Origin: Oscillatoriales cyanobacterium | GTDB taxonomy: Bacteria; Cyanobacteriota; Cyanobacteriia; Cyanobacteriales; Microcoleaceae | Direction of reading: 5' to 3' | Length of the DNA: 36,368 nt | Assembly (NCBI GenBank): GCA_004293365.1 | Contig: RDYN01000100.1 | Coordinates: 1-36,368 of the forward strand | Shown here: piece by piece, positions 17,933 to 26,040 of the stretch | How the letters are laid out: each line of letters opens with the position of its first letter | Numbering within the stretch: position 1 is the stretch's first letter | Translations under genes and position numbers: made by a program | The notes under the pieces: model-generated | Databases searched by the model: none | What the model was told of the DNA's origin: nothing | Seen by the model: only the letters and a program-made list of their open reading frames with translations

Positions 17933-18868
17933 ATGAGCATCAAACGCCGTCACTTTCTAATTTTAGGCAGTCTGGGCACCTTAGGTTTTGCCGGAGTCTG
18001 GAAAATGCTTCAGCTTCGGACTTCCTGGGGTACAGACGCCAATGCTGCTGAGCCTTCTAACGTTGAGGCGCAAAGGGCGATCGTCCAATTGCCGGCCTCA
18101 CCGCCTATTTTACGCTTTATTTCGGTGGCCGACACCGGTACCGGGGCTGAAGGTCAGTATGCTGTAGCTGAGGCGATGGCGCAATATCACCGGGAAAATC
18201 CTTTTAATGTTGCTGTTCTTGCCGGCGACAACATCTACAATAACGGCGAAATTGAAAAAATCAATGCTGTTTTTGAGAAGCCTTATCAGCCGTTATTGCA
18301 GCAAAACGTCAAATTTTATGCTTGTTTGGGAAATCACGACATCCGCACTGCTAACGGCGACCCGCAAGTTAAATATCCGGGTTTTAATATGCAAGGTCGC
18401 TACTATACTTTTCGGCGCGATCCGGTACAGTTTTTTGCTTTAGATACCAATCACAATGCTGATTGGGAAAATCAGCTTGTTTGGCTGGAGAAAGAGTTGA
18501 GTCAAAGCACCGCACCGTGGAAAGTTGTGTTCGGCCACCACCCGATTTATTCCTCGGGCGTGTACGGCTCGAATCAATCTTTTATTAAGACTTTTACGCC
18601 TTTGTTTCAAAAGTACGGCGTGCAGGTTTATATCAACGGACACGAGCACAGTTACGAACGCACTCGCTCGATTGACGGTACGACTTATCTAGTTTGCGGG
18701 GCCGGCGCGGGCACTCGTCCGGTGGGGCGTTCTGAGTGGACGGAGCATTCTGCGACGCGCCTGAGTTTTGCGACGTTTGATGTCTATGAAGACCGGATGT
18801 TTGTCAGTTCTATCGGTACTGACAACCGGGTTTTTGACCGGGGAGTGCTAAAAGTGCGATCGGCTTAA
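17933..18868 (+). CDS. Tat-exported metallophosphoesterase (calcineurin-like, purple acid phosphatase type)
   Basis: The 311-residue protein starts with a twin-arginine signal, MSIKRRHFLILGSLGTLGF, predicting Tat export and possible cleavage around the AANAAEP-like region near residue 38. The dinuclear metal site is complete: D67 (SVADTG), D99-N100 (AGDN), N134-H135-D136 (GNHD), the HH pair in VFGHHPIYSS and GHEH in NGHEHSYER. This layout is typical of periplasmic acid phosphatases acting on phosphomonoesters. The substrate is not shown. The length is normal. The nuclease gene starts 27 bp downstream with its own ribosome site and may be co-transcribed, though functionally unrelated. Confidence 0.9.
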   Translation: MSIKRRHFLILGSLGTLGFAGVWKMLQLRTSWGTDANAAEPSNVEAQRAIVQLPASPPILRFISVADTGTGAEGQYAVAEAMAQYHRENPFNVAVLAGDNIYNNGEIEKINAVFEKPYQPLLQQNVKFYACLGNHDIRTANGDPQVKYPGFNMQGRYYTFRRDPVQFFALDTNHNADWENQLVWLEKELSQSTAPWKVVFGHHPIYSSGVYGSNQSFIKTFTPLFQKYGVQVYINGHEHSYERTRSIDGTTYLVCGAGAGTRPVGRSEWTEHSATRLSFATFDVYEDRMFVSSIGTDNRVFDRGVLKVRSA

Positions 18869-18895
18869 TTCACATTATATTTAGGAGCCAACAAT

Positions 18896-19378
18896 ATGAA
18901 TAGGGGTTGTAGAGCCAATAAAACTGGTTTTGTTTTAGAAGCAACTGTAGAAGGTACGTTGAGAGGTCACGGATATCTCGAAATATGTCCCGAGTTGCCG
19001 AAAAAGCGCAAGCTAGATTGGCTCTTGCTCTCTACGGCAAATCCCAAGCGATATGCTAAACAGGTTTATATCGGTTCTAGCATTTACGAAACTGAAATAA
19101 ATGTCGATTTTTATATTGTTGGTTCTGGTTCGTTTCCTCTCGGTCTAATTGTTGAGTGCAAGTGGCAAGAAGATAAAGGTTCCGTTGATGAGAAGTATCC
19201 TTATCTCAATTTAAATATTAAAACTTGTTATGGGGTTCCAACTATTGTGATCGTGGGCGGTGACGGGATGAGGCAAGGTTCGATCGACTGGTTCAAAAAA
19301 CAAATTCCCGACAATCAAAATCTCTTGGGGGTTCACAAGCTCGAAGGTTTTATTACCTGGGCCAACAAACATCTGTAA
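18896..19378 (+). CDS. PD-(D/E)XK superfamily nuclease (small, restriction-like)
   Basis: The 160-residue protein carries a PD-(D/E)XK core: a helix with E15, D71 in INVDFYIV, then E87-x-K89 in GLIVECKWQ, followed by GSVDEKYPYL. It resembles a family of small stand-alone nucleases common in cyanobacteria (PDDEXK_11-like). The ribosome site AGGAG (18883-18887) is correctly spaced before ATG 18896. It converges with the Dam-type methyltransferase at 20232-21107, which raises the possibility of a restriction-modification pair, but 0.85 kb of repeats separates them. Such nucleases also occur alone, so a host DNA-repair or defence role is the alternative. Confidence 0.8.
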   Translation: MNRGCRANKTGFVLEATVEGTLRGHGYLEICPELPKKRKLDWLLLSTANPKRYAKQVYIGSSIYETEINVDFYIVGSGSFPLGLIVECKWQEDKGSVDEKYPYLNLNIKTCYGVPTIVIVGGDGMRQGSIDWFKKQIPDNQNLLGVHKLEGFITWANKHL

Positions 19379-19395
19379 TCACGCATTACCGATCG

Positions 19396-19602
19396 CGATC
19401 GCCCTTTTTCCCTTCCCTACAGTTGCATTTTTTGAGGAAACTGCTATTATTTACGATAACGCAGCATTCAAATATTTTTATTTTACCAAATTGAATAAAA
19501 TTTTACTCACCACTCCCATTATCTAAAATATACCCCAAAAGTCCAGACAAATCAATAGGTAATAATTCCTTTTTTCCTCGCGGATTTTGAAACCCAGTTT
19601 CT
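19396..19602. repeat. Direct duplication, copy 1 (207 bp)
   Basis: The sequence from CGATCGCCCTTTTTCCC to AAACCCAGTTTCT is repeated almost exactly at 19663-19902. Read on the minus strand, both copies keep an open peptide, GFQNP ... DLSGLLGYILDNGSG. In copy 1 it ends at a TAA (19503-19505). This looks like the end of a coding gene carried within the repeat. Confidence 0.85.
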
Positions 19603-19662
19603 ACAATAATTCTTTGTGAACACCTAGAAATATACGACTAATCAACCAGGCTTGTTGGTTGC

Positions 19663-19902
19663 CGATCGCCCTTTTTCCCTTCCCTACAGTTGCATTTTTT
19701 GAGGAAACTGCTATTATTTACGATAACGCAGCATTCAAATATTTTTATTTTACCAAATTGAAAGTATAATTTAATAATGGGAATATTGGTAAAAATAAAA
19801 TTTAACTTACCACTCCCATTATCTAAAATATACCCCAAAAGTCCAGACAAATCAATAGGTAATAATTCCTTTTTTTTCGGCGGATTTTGAAACCCGGTTT
19901 CT
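19663..19902. repeat. Direct duplication, copy 2 (240 bp)
   Basis: Nearly identical to copy 1, with about 33 extra bases near 19,762-19,808 (AGTATAATTTAATAATGGG region) that remove the stop found in copy 1. The GCATTTTTTGAGGAAACTGC and TAAAATATACCCCAAAAGTC blocks match exactly, suggesting a recent duplication. Confidence 0.85.
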
Positions 19903-20182
19903 CCGATTTTTTTGTTTTGTAACGATAAATATACGAAAAAACCGGGTTTCTGAGGTCACAGTTTCATTGTTTATACATCAGGGCGAGAAACCCGGTTTCT
20001 CTGATTTTTTTGTTTTGTAACGATAAATATACGAAAAAACCGGGTTTCTGAGGTCACAGTTTCATTGTTTATACATCAGGGCGAGAAACCCGGTTTCTAC
20101 AACTTTTGGGTTGAATAACGATAAATACACGAAGATTGAATAACGATAAATACACGAAGAAACCGGGTTTCTGAGGTCACAG
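19889..20182. repeat. 98-bp tandem repeat with GAAACCCGGTTTCT palindromes, three units
   Basis: Units start at 19889, 19987 and 20085, an exact 98-bp period. The first two are almost identical. The third is diverged, with an internal duplication of TTGAATAACGATAAATACAC. Each unit holds GAAACCCGGTTTCT, GTAACGATAAATATACGAA, an inverted AAACCGGGTTTCTGAGGTC and, in the first two, a CATTGTTTATACATCAGG tail. The third ends at GAGGTCACAG. It is not a CRISPR: the whole unit is conserved, with no unique spacers. Confidence 0.9.
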
Positions 20183-20231
20183 GCTGCCGTACAAAATATG
20201 TTTAGCGATAGACTTTGCAAAGAGTGTTTAT

Positions 20232-21107
20232 TTAAACTGAACTTATTAATAATTCCTTGACTGGGCCGCGCTTGCAACTCTTAGAGTTAATTCCCCTTGC
20301 TGCTGATATTTCAATTAGTTTAGGGTGCGGAACAATCTTAAAAGCTTGACTATCGCTGTAGATTTGTTTAATGAAATCGCAGTTAGAATTAGATAGCATA
20401 ACTTTGACGCCCCGTTCGGAAAGTTCTGCAAACACATTTCTCAGTTGAAGCTGTTCGGATTCTTTGAAATTATCTCGGCTGTAAGCGGTGAAGTTACTTG
20501 TGGTACTGATAGGATAGTAAGGTGGGTCAAAATAAACAAAGTCTTCGCTGCTTGTAGCAAAATCCAAAATTTCCGGGAATTTTCTGACTTGAATTTGAGC
20601 GGGCTTGAGTAAAGATGAGACCGATCGCAATAAATCTGGTTGACAAATGTTAGGATTTTTGTATCTGCCTATGGGAACATTAAATTCACCTTTGGAGTTT
20701 TCTCTGTAGAGGCCGTTGTAACAAGTTTTATTGAGGTAGATCAGCCGTGCTGCTTTTTCTGTGTCTGTGTTGTAGGAGCGCGATCGCACCCAGTAATAAT
20801 ACTCTTTATTGTGCTTGCTGTGTTCAGAGGCGTGCTCGAACAAAAGCTCAATCAGATCCTCAACTTTATCCCTGACACAGCAATAAGCATTAATCAACTC
20901 AGGATTAATATCTGTTAACACAGCTTGCACAGAAGGGTGCTCTTGTGCTAAGTAAAAAAATACGGCTCCGCCACCCAAAAAAGGCTCGTAGTAAGTGGTG
21001 AACTTTTCGGGAAAATAAGGTTGATATTGTCCAATCAACTTAGTTTTACCTCCCGCCCATTTCAGAAACGGACGCGGCAAGACGAAAGAATGTGCGGCAG
21101 CAGACAT
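20232..21107 (-). CDS. dam: Dam-type adenine-N6 DNA methyltransferase (D12 class)
   Basis: The 291-residue protein has the family layout: FLKWAGGKTKLI at 14-25 (S-adenosylmethionine site), YEPFLGGGAVFFYL (FxGxG-type, 40-53), NKTCYNGLYREN (126-137, typical of Dam/DpnM) and the catalytic DPPYYP at 194-199. The length matches Dam enzymes. GATC is the likely target by family; the many HIP1 octamers (GCGATCGC) in this genome contain GATC. Many cyanobacteria carry solitary Dam enzymes, so it may be a housekeeping methylase rather than part of a restriction system with the nuclease at 18896-19378. The start ATG 21107 has no strong ribosome site. Confidence 0.93.
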   Translation of the reverse strand: MSAAAHSFVLPRPFLKWAGGKTKLIGQYQPYFPEKFTTYYEPFLGGGAVFFYLAQEHPSVQAVLTDINPELINAYCCVRDKVEDLIELLFEHASEHSKHNKEYYYWVRSRSYNTDTEKAARLIYLNKTCYNGLYRENSKGEFNVPIGRYKNPNICQPDLLRSVSSLLKPAQIQVRKFPEILDFATSSEDFVYFDPPYYPISTTSNFTAYSRDNFKESEQLQLRNVFAELSERGVKVMLSNSNCDFIKQIYSDSQAFKIVPHPKLIEISAARGINSKSCKRGPVKELLISSV

Positions 21108-21388
21108 TTAGGTAGAAATAACAGCCCTATAATATTTATCACAACTACAACTCAATAGAAATACTTCTCTCATTCGTTACCGGAGGTCGCGTTCCGGCAT
21201 TGAACAGACTCAGACCCGATCGCACGACCAAAACTTTTCGTTAGAATTATATATATTAGCACCGCCCTGGAAGAATGCCCGATCGCCCGATCGCCCGATT
21301 TAGCTCCGGCTGTGCCAAAATTGTCTAACTCGCTCACAAGTGTTACCAGTCAAAGATCGAGCTGTAACACTTTACCCCACCTGTACTC

Positions 21389-21592
21389 ATGCAAGATTTC
21401 ATTAATAACGTCTCTCGCTACCCCCGCTTTTTCATTACGATTTGTCTGGGGATTTTCTTTTTCCTGTTCGAGCGACTCAAGCCCCTGCTCGATCGACCGG
21501 CAACTGCGATCGCCCTGATTACTTCGATTGTAGCGACTTTTGTCTTTCTAACTTTTACACTGCGTGCCATGTTAGGTCTGAGTCCGGTTTAA
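21389..21592 (+). CDS. ycf33: Ycf33/DUF751 small membrane protein
   Basis: The 67-residue protein starts MQDFINNVSRYPRFF and ends LTFTLRAMLGLSPV, matching the DUF751/Ycf33 family of cyanobacteria and red-lineage plastids. Two hydrophobic segments (about 14-31 and 40-58) predict a hairpin in a membrane, presumably the thylakoid. The length is normal. The family has no firm function; a link to photosynthetic electron flow has been proposed for plant and cyanobacterial members, which I cannot test here. It stands alone between non-coding stretches. Confidence 0.9.
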   Translation: MQDFINNVSRYPRFFITICLGIFFFLFERLKPLLDRPATAIALITSIVATFVFLTFTLRAMLGLSPV

Positions 21593-21997
21593 AGGCAAAA
21601 TTTCTGCCCGAAAAAGCCGGCCCCCTCTGACAAACAGTGGCCCGCAAACCAGGAACGTAGAGGGTTTGCGGGTTGCGACTTCTGAGTTTGAGTTGAAACG
21701 CTAACCCCCGAAATAAGTGCAACTCTTCGCGTGCGATCGCACACTTGGCAATAGTTGCTGCGATAGATTAAAAGAGGAAGAAAGTTACCCTAGTTATGTG
21801 AGCGCTCCTCAACCTTGGCGCAAGCAAACATTACCTCCCGTGCAGCACAACAGTTTCCGGCTATCAACACCACTGGGGAAATACTGCACCTCTGTTTCCC
21901 CCATTCCGACTTAATCCTTAGGAAGCGGCACACCCCGCCCCGCTTTCCTCTCCCGTTAACCTGACGGTATCACGAGAGTTTCCAGCGGACAAGACAG
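21593..21997. other. Intergenic region before the PadR gene
   Basis: A 10-bp inverted repeat, CCCGCAAACC (21641-21650) and GGTTTGCGGG (21663-21672), lies 48 bp after ycf33 and may end its transcript. The rest is the leader of the PadR gene. A plus-strand open frame at 21717-21914 shows no family features and is not called. Confidence 0.5.
21641..21672 (+). terminator. Hairpin after ycf33
   Basis: A perfect 10-bp stem with a 12-base loop, close behind ycf33. No clear T-run follows (TTGCGACTTC), so termination is possible but unproven. Confidence 0.4.
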
Positions 21998-22390
21998 ATG
22001 AAATTTGAACATATCTATCAATTTTTTCAAGACCCACCTCCTGTTTATCTCAACAAGGAACTAGCAGTGTGCTACATTCTCTCGGTGTTATTGCGCGGAG
22101 ATTCCTACGGTACAGAACTCATCGGACAGCTAGAAAGGGAATTCCCCATCTACCGACTTTCTGATACCGTCCTCTACAGCGCTTTGAAATTTCTCGAAGA
22201 TGAAGCCGTCATTACCGGTTACTGGAAAAAAGTAGAAGGACGCGGCCGCCCCCGCCGGATGTATCAAATCCTCCCCGAGTGGCGGCACCAAGCTCAAGAC
22301 CTGGCTCGTCTGTGGCACGACTATATCGGTCAGGGAAACGGCGCGTCAGGGCGTCGCCCCCGAGCCCTAGAAACTGGTCACACGGGTTAG
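21998..22390 (+). CDS. PadR-family transcriptional regulator
   Basis: The 130-residue protein has a PadR-type winged helix. NKELAVCYILSVLLRGDSYGTELIGQLE forms the first helices, LSDTVLYSALKFLEDEAVITGYW the recognition helix and wing approach, and GRGRPRRMYQILPEW the basic wing. PadR proteins bind operators as dimers and usually repress nearby genes. This short type has only a small C-terminal helix (HQAQDLARLWHDYIG) for dimer contacts. The last about 20 residues (GNGASGRRPRALETGHTG) look unstructured and may be a late extension. The target and ligand are unknown; the closest downstream gene is the CCB2/CCB4-like gene 320 bp away. Confidence 0.85.
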   Translation: MKFEHIYQFFQDPPPVYLNKELAVCYILSVLLRGDSYGTELIGQLEREFPIYRLSDTVLYSALKFLEDEAVITGYWKKVEGRGRPRRMYQILPEWRHQAQDLARLWHDYIGQGNGASGRRPRALETGHTG

Positions 22391-22709
22391 CCTGCGTTGA
22401 AATCCGATGGCTAAACCCTTGAGATGCGGCTGCTACTAGCAAAGCGAATTGTCGGATTGCCTTCGCTTTGCCAGCATCGCCGCACAGCGATTAGAGTAGC
22501 GATTCACTACGTCAGGACTTACGCACGGTCACTTGAGAATTAAGGATGATGGGGAGATATGGGAATTGGGTGATGGGGAGAAAAACGCATTGCTAGAAAG
22601 CTTGCCGAGAATTTGGGTTAAAAAGTGTCTGCGTAAGTCCTCGATCGCTTTCCTCTGTAAACTTATGTAAAGTAATAGTGGATAATTTCAATTACACAAA
22701 CTTCTACCG
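22391..22709. other. Intergenic region with MITE-like element
   Basis: This stretch lies between the PadR gene and the CCB2/CCB4-like gene. Its middle is the MITE-like element at 22514-22641. The remaining 68 bp before ATG 22710 should hold the downstream promoter. Confidence 0.5.
22514..22641. mobile_element. MITE-like element with 12-bp terminal inverted repeats
   Basis: AGGACTTACGCA at 22514-22525 is matched by its exact complement TGCGTAAGTCCT at 22630-22641. The 128-bp element has no coding capacity and contains GGGGAGATATGGGAATTGGG-like repeats. Ends of the form GGACTTACGCA are common in cyanobacterial DNA transposons. No target-site duplication could be confirmed. Confidence 0.65.
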
Positions 22710-23246
22710 ATGGATACTACTGTTCTTTCTTCAACCTTTGTGATGACGCTGCTGTTGGCTGTTGGCTTGTTTTTCTTCATCAAGGCCTCAGTCAAAGATC
22801 GCATCGAACAAGTCAAGCTTGCTTCCGAGAGCGCCCAAGAGTTACTGTTAACCCAGCTACAAGAGTATTTTGCTGCTAGGGCTTACCGAGTTGCAGCCGT
22901 TGATGCTCCCAACTATAAAGTCACCTTTGAGGGTTTTGTGCGGCCGAGTTGGTTTTTAGCTATCTTTTTAACTTTGTTGAGTGCAGGCGGCGCTTTGTGC
23001 TTGGGACTGGTTTTAGGAATGCTAGTACCGCAGCAAGGTAAAATTTTCCTAGGTTTGGTACTGCTGTCGCCGTTGACGGGGGTATTTTACTGGAAAAAAG
23101 CCGGACGCTCCGAGCAAGTCCTTCTCAAACTCGAATCAGTTGCTGACTCGGAAAGCCCAACTAAAAGCTTTGTTACTGTCAGAGCTCACCGCGACGAACT
23201 AGCAACAATGCAAAAAGCTTTAAATTTGAAACCGCTGGAAGATTAA
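22710..23246 (+). CDS. Cofactor assembly of complex C (CCB2/CCB4-like) membrane protein
   Basis: The 178-residue protein resembles the CCB2/CCB4 family, needed for attaching the atypical haem c(i) to cytochrome b6 of the b6f complex in plants and algae. Visible features are an N-terminal membrane helix (SSTFVMTLLLAVGLFFFIKASVKDR), a soluble stretch with TQLQEYFAARAYRV, two more helices (about 80-103 and 110-128), and a C-terminal soluble part (KSFVTVRAHRDELATMQKALNLKP). It would sit in the thylakoid membrane. The family assignment rests on the start and the overall hydropathy pattern; I am fairly but not fully sure. Confidence 0.72.
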   Translation: MDTTVLSSTFVMTLLLAVGLFFFIKASVKDRIEQVKLASESAQELLLTQLQEYFAARAYRVAAVDAPNYKVTFEGFVRPSWFLAIFLTLLSAGGALCLGLVLGMLVPQQGKIFLGLVLLSPLTGVFYWKKAGRSEQVLLKLESVADSESPTKSFVTVRAHRDELATMQKALNLKPLED

Positions 23247-23698
23247 AAGTTTGGCGCGAAACGTTTTTTGATATGCTAGATGCCGTGCTTCGACTTCGAG
23301 CCGACAAAAGGATTGCTGCTGGCAGCTCTGTCGTTGGCCCGAAAGTTCGATCGGGCACAGTCAAACGATTTTAGATTGTGAGATTTTAGATTTATTCTAC
23401 AGATGAATCTGGGAGCTTTAATTTTCGTCTCAAATTTGGGGTGGATCGCAAATCGATTCGGGGCTTGTATCCGTTTTTGGGCAGAGTCAAAAAAAACCAT
23501 TATCCTGAGAGTGCCAATTGTGCCGATCGCCCTTTCAAGGACGATCTATCCTGTTGCGATGGCTCCTTACACCTTAACTTCCCAAGGATTTTTCGCGTAA
23601 ATTTCAGTTGGCACTCCCCAGACAATGAGAACTCTCGCGCTTTTGTTAAAAGAGCTAGAAAAACATTGCTGTCAATGTTTTGACCTAAACATTTCGAT
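23247..23698. other. Convergent intergenic region
   Basis: No gene is supported between the CCB-like gene and DUF3155. I see GATTTTAGATT heptamer-like stretches near 23,367-23,395 and a 9-bp inverted repeat, GAGTGCCAA (23509-23517) with TTGGCACTC (23608-23616). Short frames at 23403-23600 and 23441-23683 have no recognisable features. Confidence 0.5.
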
Positions 23699-24022
23699 CT
23701 ATGCGCGACTGGCGGACACCGCAGGAATTTTTTCTGCGGTTGCTTCCAGCATCACCTTTAAGCTGGGAAACAAGAAATGGTTCTCTTCTACGTATTGGGC
23801 TCCGAACAAACCTTTTTCAGCCCAGAAGTATCTGTCGGTGGTATGCTCGTTACGCTTGACCAACAGTAAAGCTGGGGGAGCAATGCCTTCGGCATGGATG
23901 AACTTGCGAGCCGCTGTTACGGGTTTATCTTCGCCGCTCTCGATGCTATATTGAGGCACACACTCTAAAATTCTGCGTCCTTCTTGTCGGCGGCGACTTT
24001 TGCGCTTGCGTCTCCTGGCCAA
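23699..24022 (-). CDS. DUF3155 family protein
   Basis: The 107-residue protein starts MARRRKRKSRRRQEGRRILE, a very basic N-terminus that could bind nucleic acid. It continues VPQYSIESGEDKPVTAARKFIHAEGI, typical of the cyanobacterial DUF3155 family. Function is unknown. The start codon is TTG (24020-24022). I accept it because a strong ribosome site, AGGAGG (complement at 24031-24036), lies 8 bases upstream and because the basic motif begins there. No partner genes are evident; it converges with the CCB2/CCB4-like gene. Confidence 0.88.
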   Translation of the reverse strand: MARRRKRKSRRRQEGRRILECVPQYSIESGEDKPVTAARKFIHAEGIAPPALLLVKRNEHTTDRYFWAEKGLFGAQYVEENHFLFPSLKVMLEATAEKIPAVSASRA

Positions 24023-24645
24023 TTTCTTTACCTCCTCTGTGAGCAGACAGTGTGAGCAGACAGTATGAGCAGACAGGTTTTGACATACTCCCCAGCCCTA
24101 AAGACATGGGGATTCTGGTGGATTCAAACAGCTTTTCTCAAGCACAGCTTGTCTGATATTGCCGAGCATCCTCGGTTGATGCCCCAACCTATCTCAGATT
24201 TTTTGGATTATAGAGTTGAGACCGGATTTTTACATCTGGCGAATCAACAATAATATGATTCAATCATCAAAGCTGTCCCGATCGGACGTGGCTTTAGATC
24301 CAATTTTTAGGTAATCATAGCTACCAAATCCGAGGCCAGTATATCCGTTCTAGCTCTAAACTTCAAGTGTTTTTAATATATCGACATAATCTTAACATTC
24401 GTGTCGATCGACAAAAGTGCAGCGGTTGTGGTAATGTGGGCCGGAACTTGCGGCATCAGCCAAGCTTGGGGATTTGTGGAAGATAGGCAGGCGGGGCTTT
24501 AAAGCAATGGTGTTTGTGAAAGCTGAATCCTGGGAACCGATCGGCCTGCAATCACAGCCCACAGACGAGAAATTTAACAGTCTCCAATCTGTAATGGGGG
24601 GCCGAGCAGTTGTAATTTACTTAAAATTCCGTTAGAGATCTTAAT
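24023..24645. other. Long intergenic region with possible IS200/IS605 end remnant
   Basis: The region holds no complete gene. Near 24,078-24,125, TTTTGACATACTCCCCAGCC ... GGGGATTCTGG resembles the subterminal hairpin of IS200/IS605-family elements (stem CCCC/GGGG around CTAAAGACAT). A small tandem GTGAGCAGACAGT repeat precedes it (24,040-24,075). Further on, a stretch near 24,415 would read KCSGCGNVGRNL in one frame, faintly like a zinc-ribbon remnant. The last part is the leader of the kinase at 24655. Confidence 0.4.
24031..24036 (-). promoter_or_regulatory. Ribosome binding site fixing the TTG start of DUF3155
   Basis: AGGAGG on the minus strand, 8 bases before TTG 24022. It is one of the few strong Shine-Dalgarno sequences in the window and decides the start codon. 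Confidence 0.75.
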
Positions 24646-24654
24646 GTGGCGCTC

Positions 24655-26040
24655 ATGTTAATGCCAGCCAGTTCAGAATTTGTCAAGCTTTGTCGATCGC
24701 AGGTGGCGATCGCCGTCAGTTTGGGCGCGACATTCAGCGCAGTATATCTGACACAAGAGCTGGTAGAAGGCAGCGAGGCAAAGTTGGTGCCGATCGCAGT
24801 TTATCCAGAAAGCTCAGTCGAACCAGAAAATCAGGAGTTGAGGCTGGAATCGGCTGTAAGCTCGACAGTGAAACCGATGCCGCGGCGGTTGGCTGCGCCG
24901 GCTTTGGCTGTGGAAGCATCAACCGCGGGTGCGATCGCGCCCGAGCCGCTTCCGGGTTGTGAAAACCGGGACAATCAGTGCCAAGGCCCGGAGAATGTGT
25001 GGCAGCAACGGAAGCAAATTGTGACGCCTCTGATACACGAGGGAGCTGTCATGGGACTCCTGGTCAGCGGTAGGCAAGACAGGGCTTGGAACGATCGAGA
25101 GGAGGCTCAGATACAACAAATTGCTCGCACCTTAGCCCTAGCCTGCATTTTAGACCAGCGATCGCAGTGGATGCAGCAGGAATTGGGATCTTCTCGGCAA
25201 ATCCAGGCTCAGGTTTACGACACGATGCACAACTTGCTGCACCAGTTCAAGAGTCCGCTGACAGCGCTGCGAACTTTTGGCAAACTGTTAGCGCGCAGGC
25301 TGGTACCAGAAGACAAAAACCGCAGTGTGGCTGTTAGTATTGTCCGAGAGAGCGATCGGCTCTCTGAATTGCTCGGCCAGTTCGATCGCACAGTAGACAC
25401 CGGCGAAGCAAATCTCAGACTCCCATCAGGCACTTCAGAAACAGCAACATCCAATATCGAATTAATCCAGCATTCTCCTCTGTCGCTGTCGCCTGCGGCC
25501 AATTTGGACGAATCCTGTGCAGTGCCAGAAGTCTTAAAACCGCTGTTAATTTCCGCTATGGCGATCGCATCGGAAAGGCATCTGTCATTGTTAGCCGACA
25601 TTCCGGCGGATTTACCACCAGTCTCGGCGAGCGATCGAGCTTTGCGCGAAGTTTTGAGCAACCTAATTGACAATGCTTTGAAATATACCCCCGCCGGCCG
25701 CCAAATTTATATTAAAGTAAGCTACGAAGCGAACCACCGCCCCTTACCTGCCATAGCAGTTGCAGTCAGCGACACAGGTTCCGGCATTCCCCCCCAGGAT
25801 TTAGAGCATTTATTTGAGCGACACTACCGGGGAGAAAAAGCTCAGACAGAAATTCCCGGTACAGGATTGGGTTTGGCGATCGCCCGCGATTTAGTCCGCC
25901 AAATGCAAGGAGAAATCCAAGTATTTTCCCCAGTAAATCCGGAATGGCTGCCATCTAGTGCAGCTCATTTATATCCAACGGATAGCGGCACTACATTCGT
26001 CGTTTGGCTGCCGGTAAAGAAGGAGAACAACTGTTTGTAG
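24655..26040 (+). CDS. GAF-domain sensor histidine kinase (Hik2/CSK-like)
   Basis: The protein has about 461 residues from ATG 24655; GTG 24646 and ATG 24661 are alternative starts. An N-terminal GAF-like domain begins SSEFVKLCRSQ, with C13 near the place of the redox-active Cys reported for Hik2. GAF features end with GAVMGLLVSGRQDRAW. The dimerisation domain has LLHQFKSPLTALRTFGKLL (His about 196) instead of the common SHELRTPL. The HATPase follows with NLIDNALKYTP, VSDTGSGIPPQDLEHLF and GTGLGLAIARD. No membrane segment is seen. Hik2/CSK kinases respond to the redox state of photosynthesis and salt; membership is my best guess from the N-terminus and H-box. The stop codon lies inside a long palindrome (26035-26089), so the last residues may be altered. 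Confidence 0.82.
   Translation: MLMPASSEFVKLCRSQVAIAVSLGATFSAVYLTQELVEGSEAKLVPIAVYPESSVEPENQELRLESAVSSTVKPMPRRLAAPALAVEASTAGAIAPEPLPGCENRDNQCQGPENVWQQRKQIVTPLIHEGAVMGLLVSGRQDRAWNDREEAQIQQIARTLALACILDQRSQWMQQELGSSRQIQAQVYDTMHNLLHQFKSPLTALRTFGKLLARRLVPEDKNRSVAVSIVRESDRLSELLGQFDRTVDTGEANLRLPSGTSETATSNIELIQHSPLSLSPAANLDESCAVPEVLKPLLISAMAIASERHLSLLADIPADLPPVSASDRALREVLSNLIDNALKYTPAGRQIYIKVSYEANHRPLPAIAVAVSDTGSGIPPQDLEHLFERHYRGEKAQTEIPGTGLGLAIARDLVRQMQGEIQVFSPVNPEWLPSSAAHLYPTDSGTTFVVWLPVKKENNCL

Larger units (their letters stand above)
19379..20231. other. Repeat-filled gap between nuclease and methyltransferase
   Basis: The gap is AT-rich and holds a direct duplication of about 0.2 kb and a 98-bp tandem array, listed separately. 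No complete gene is seen. Minus-strand frames at 19638-19850 and 20062-20277 are repeat-derived. Confidence 0.7.

Noticed and set aside
19889..20182. CRISPR array
   Set aside because: The full 98-bp unit is conserved, with no constant repeat plus unique spacer pattern and no cas genes.
20062..20277. Minus-strand frame of 71 codons overlapping the end of dam
   Set aside because: It is antisense to the 98-bp repeat and out of frame with dam.
21717..21914. Small plus-strand open frame
   Set aside because: No family motif, no ribosome site and odd composition; it is likely the leader of the PadR gene.
24065..24253. Plus-strand frame of 62 codons
   Set aside because: It overlaps the possible IS end; no recognisable motif or ribosome site.
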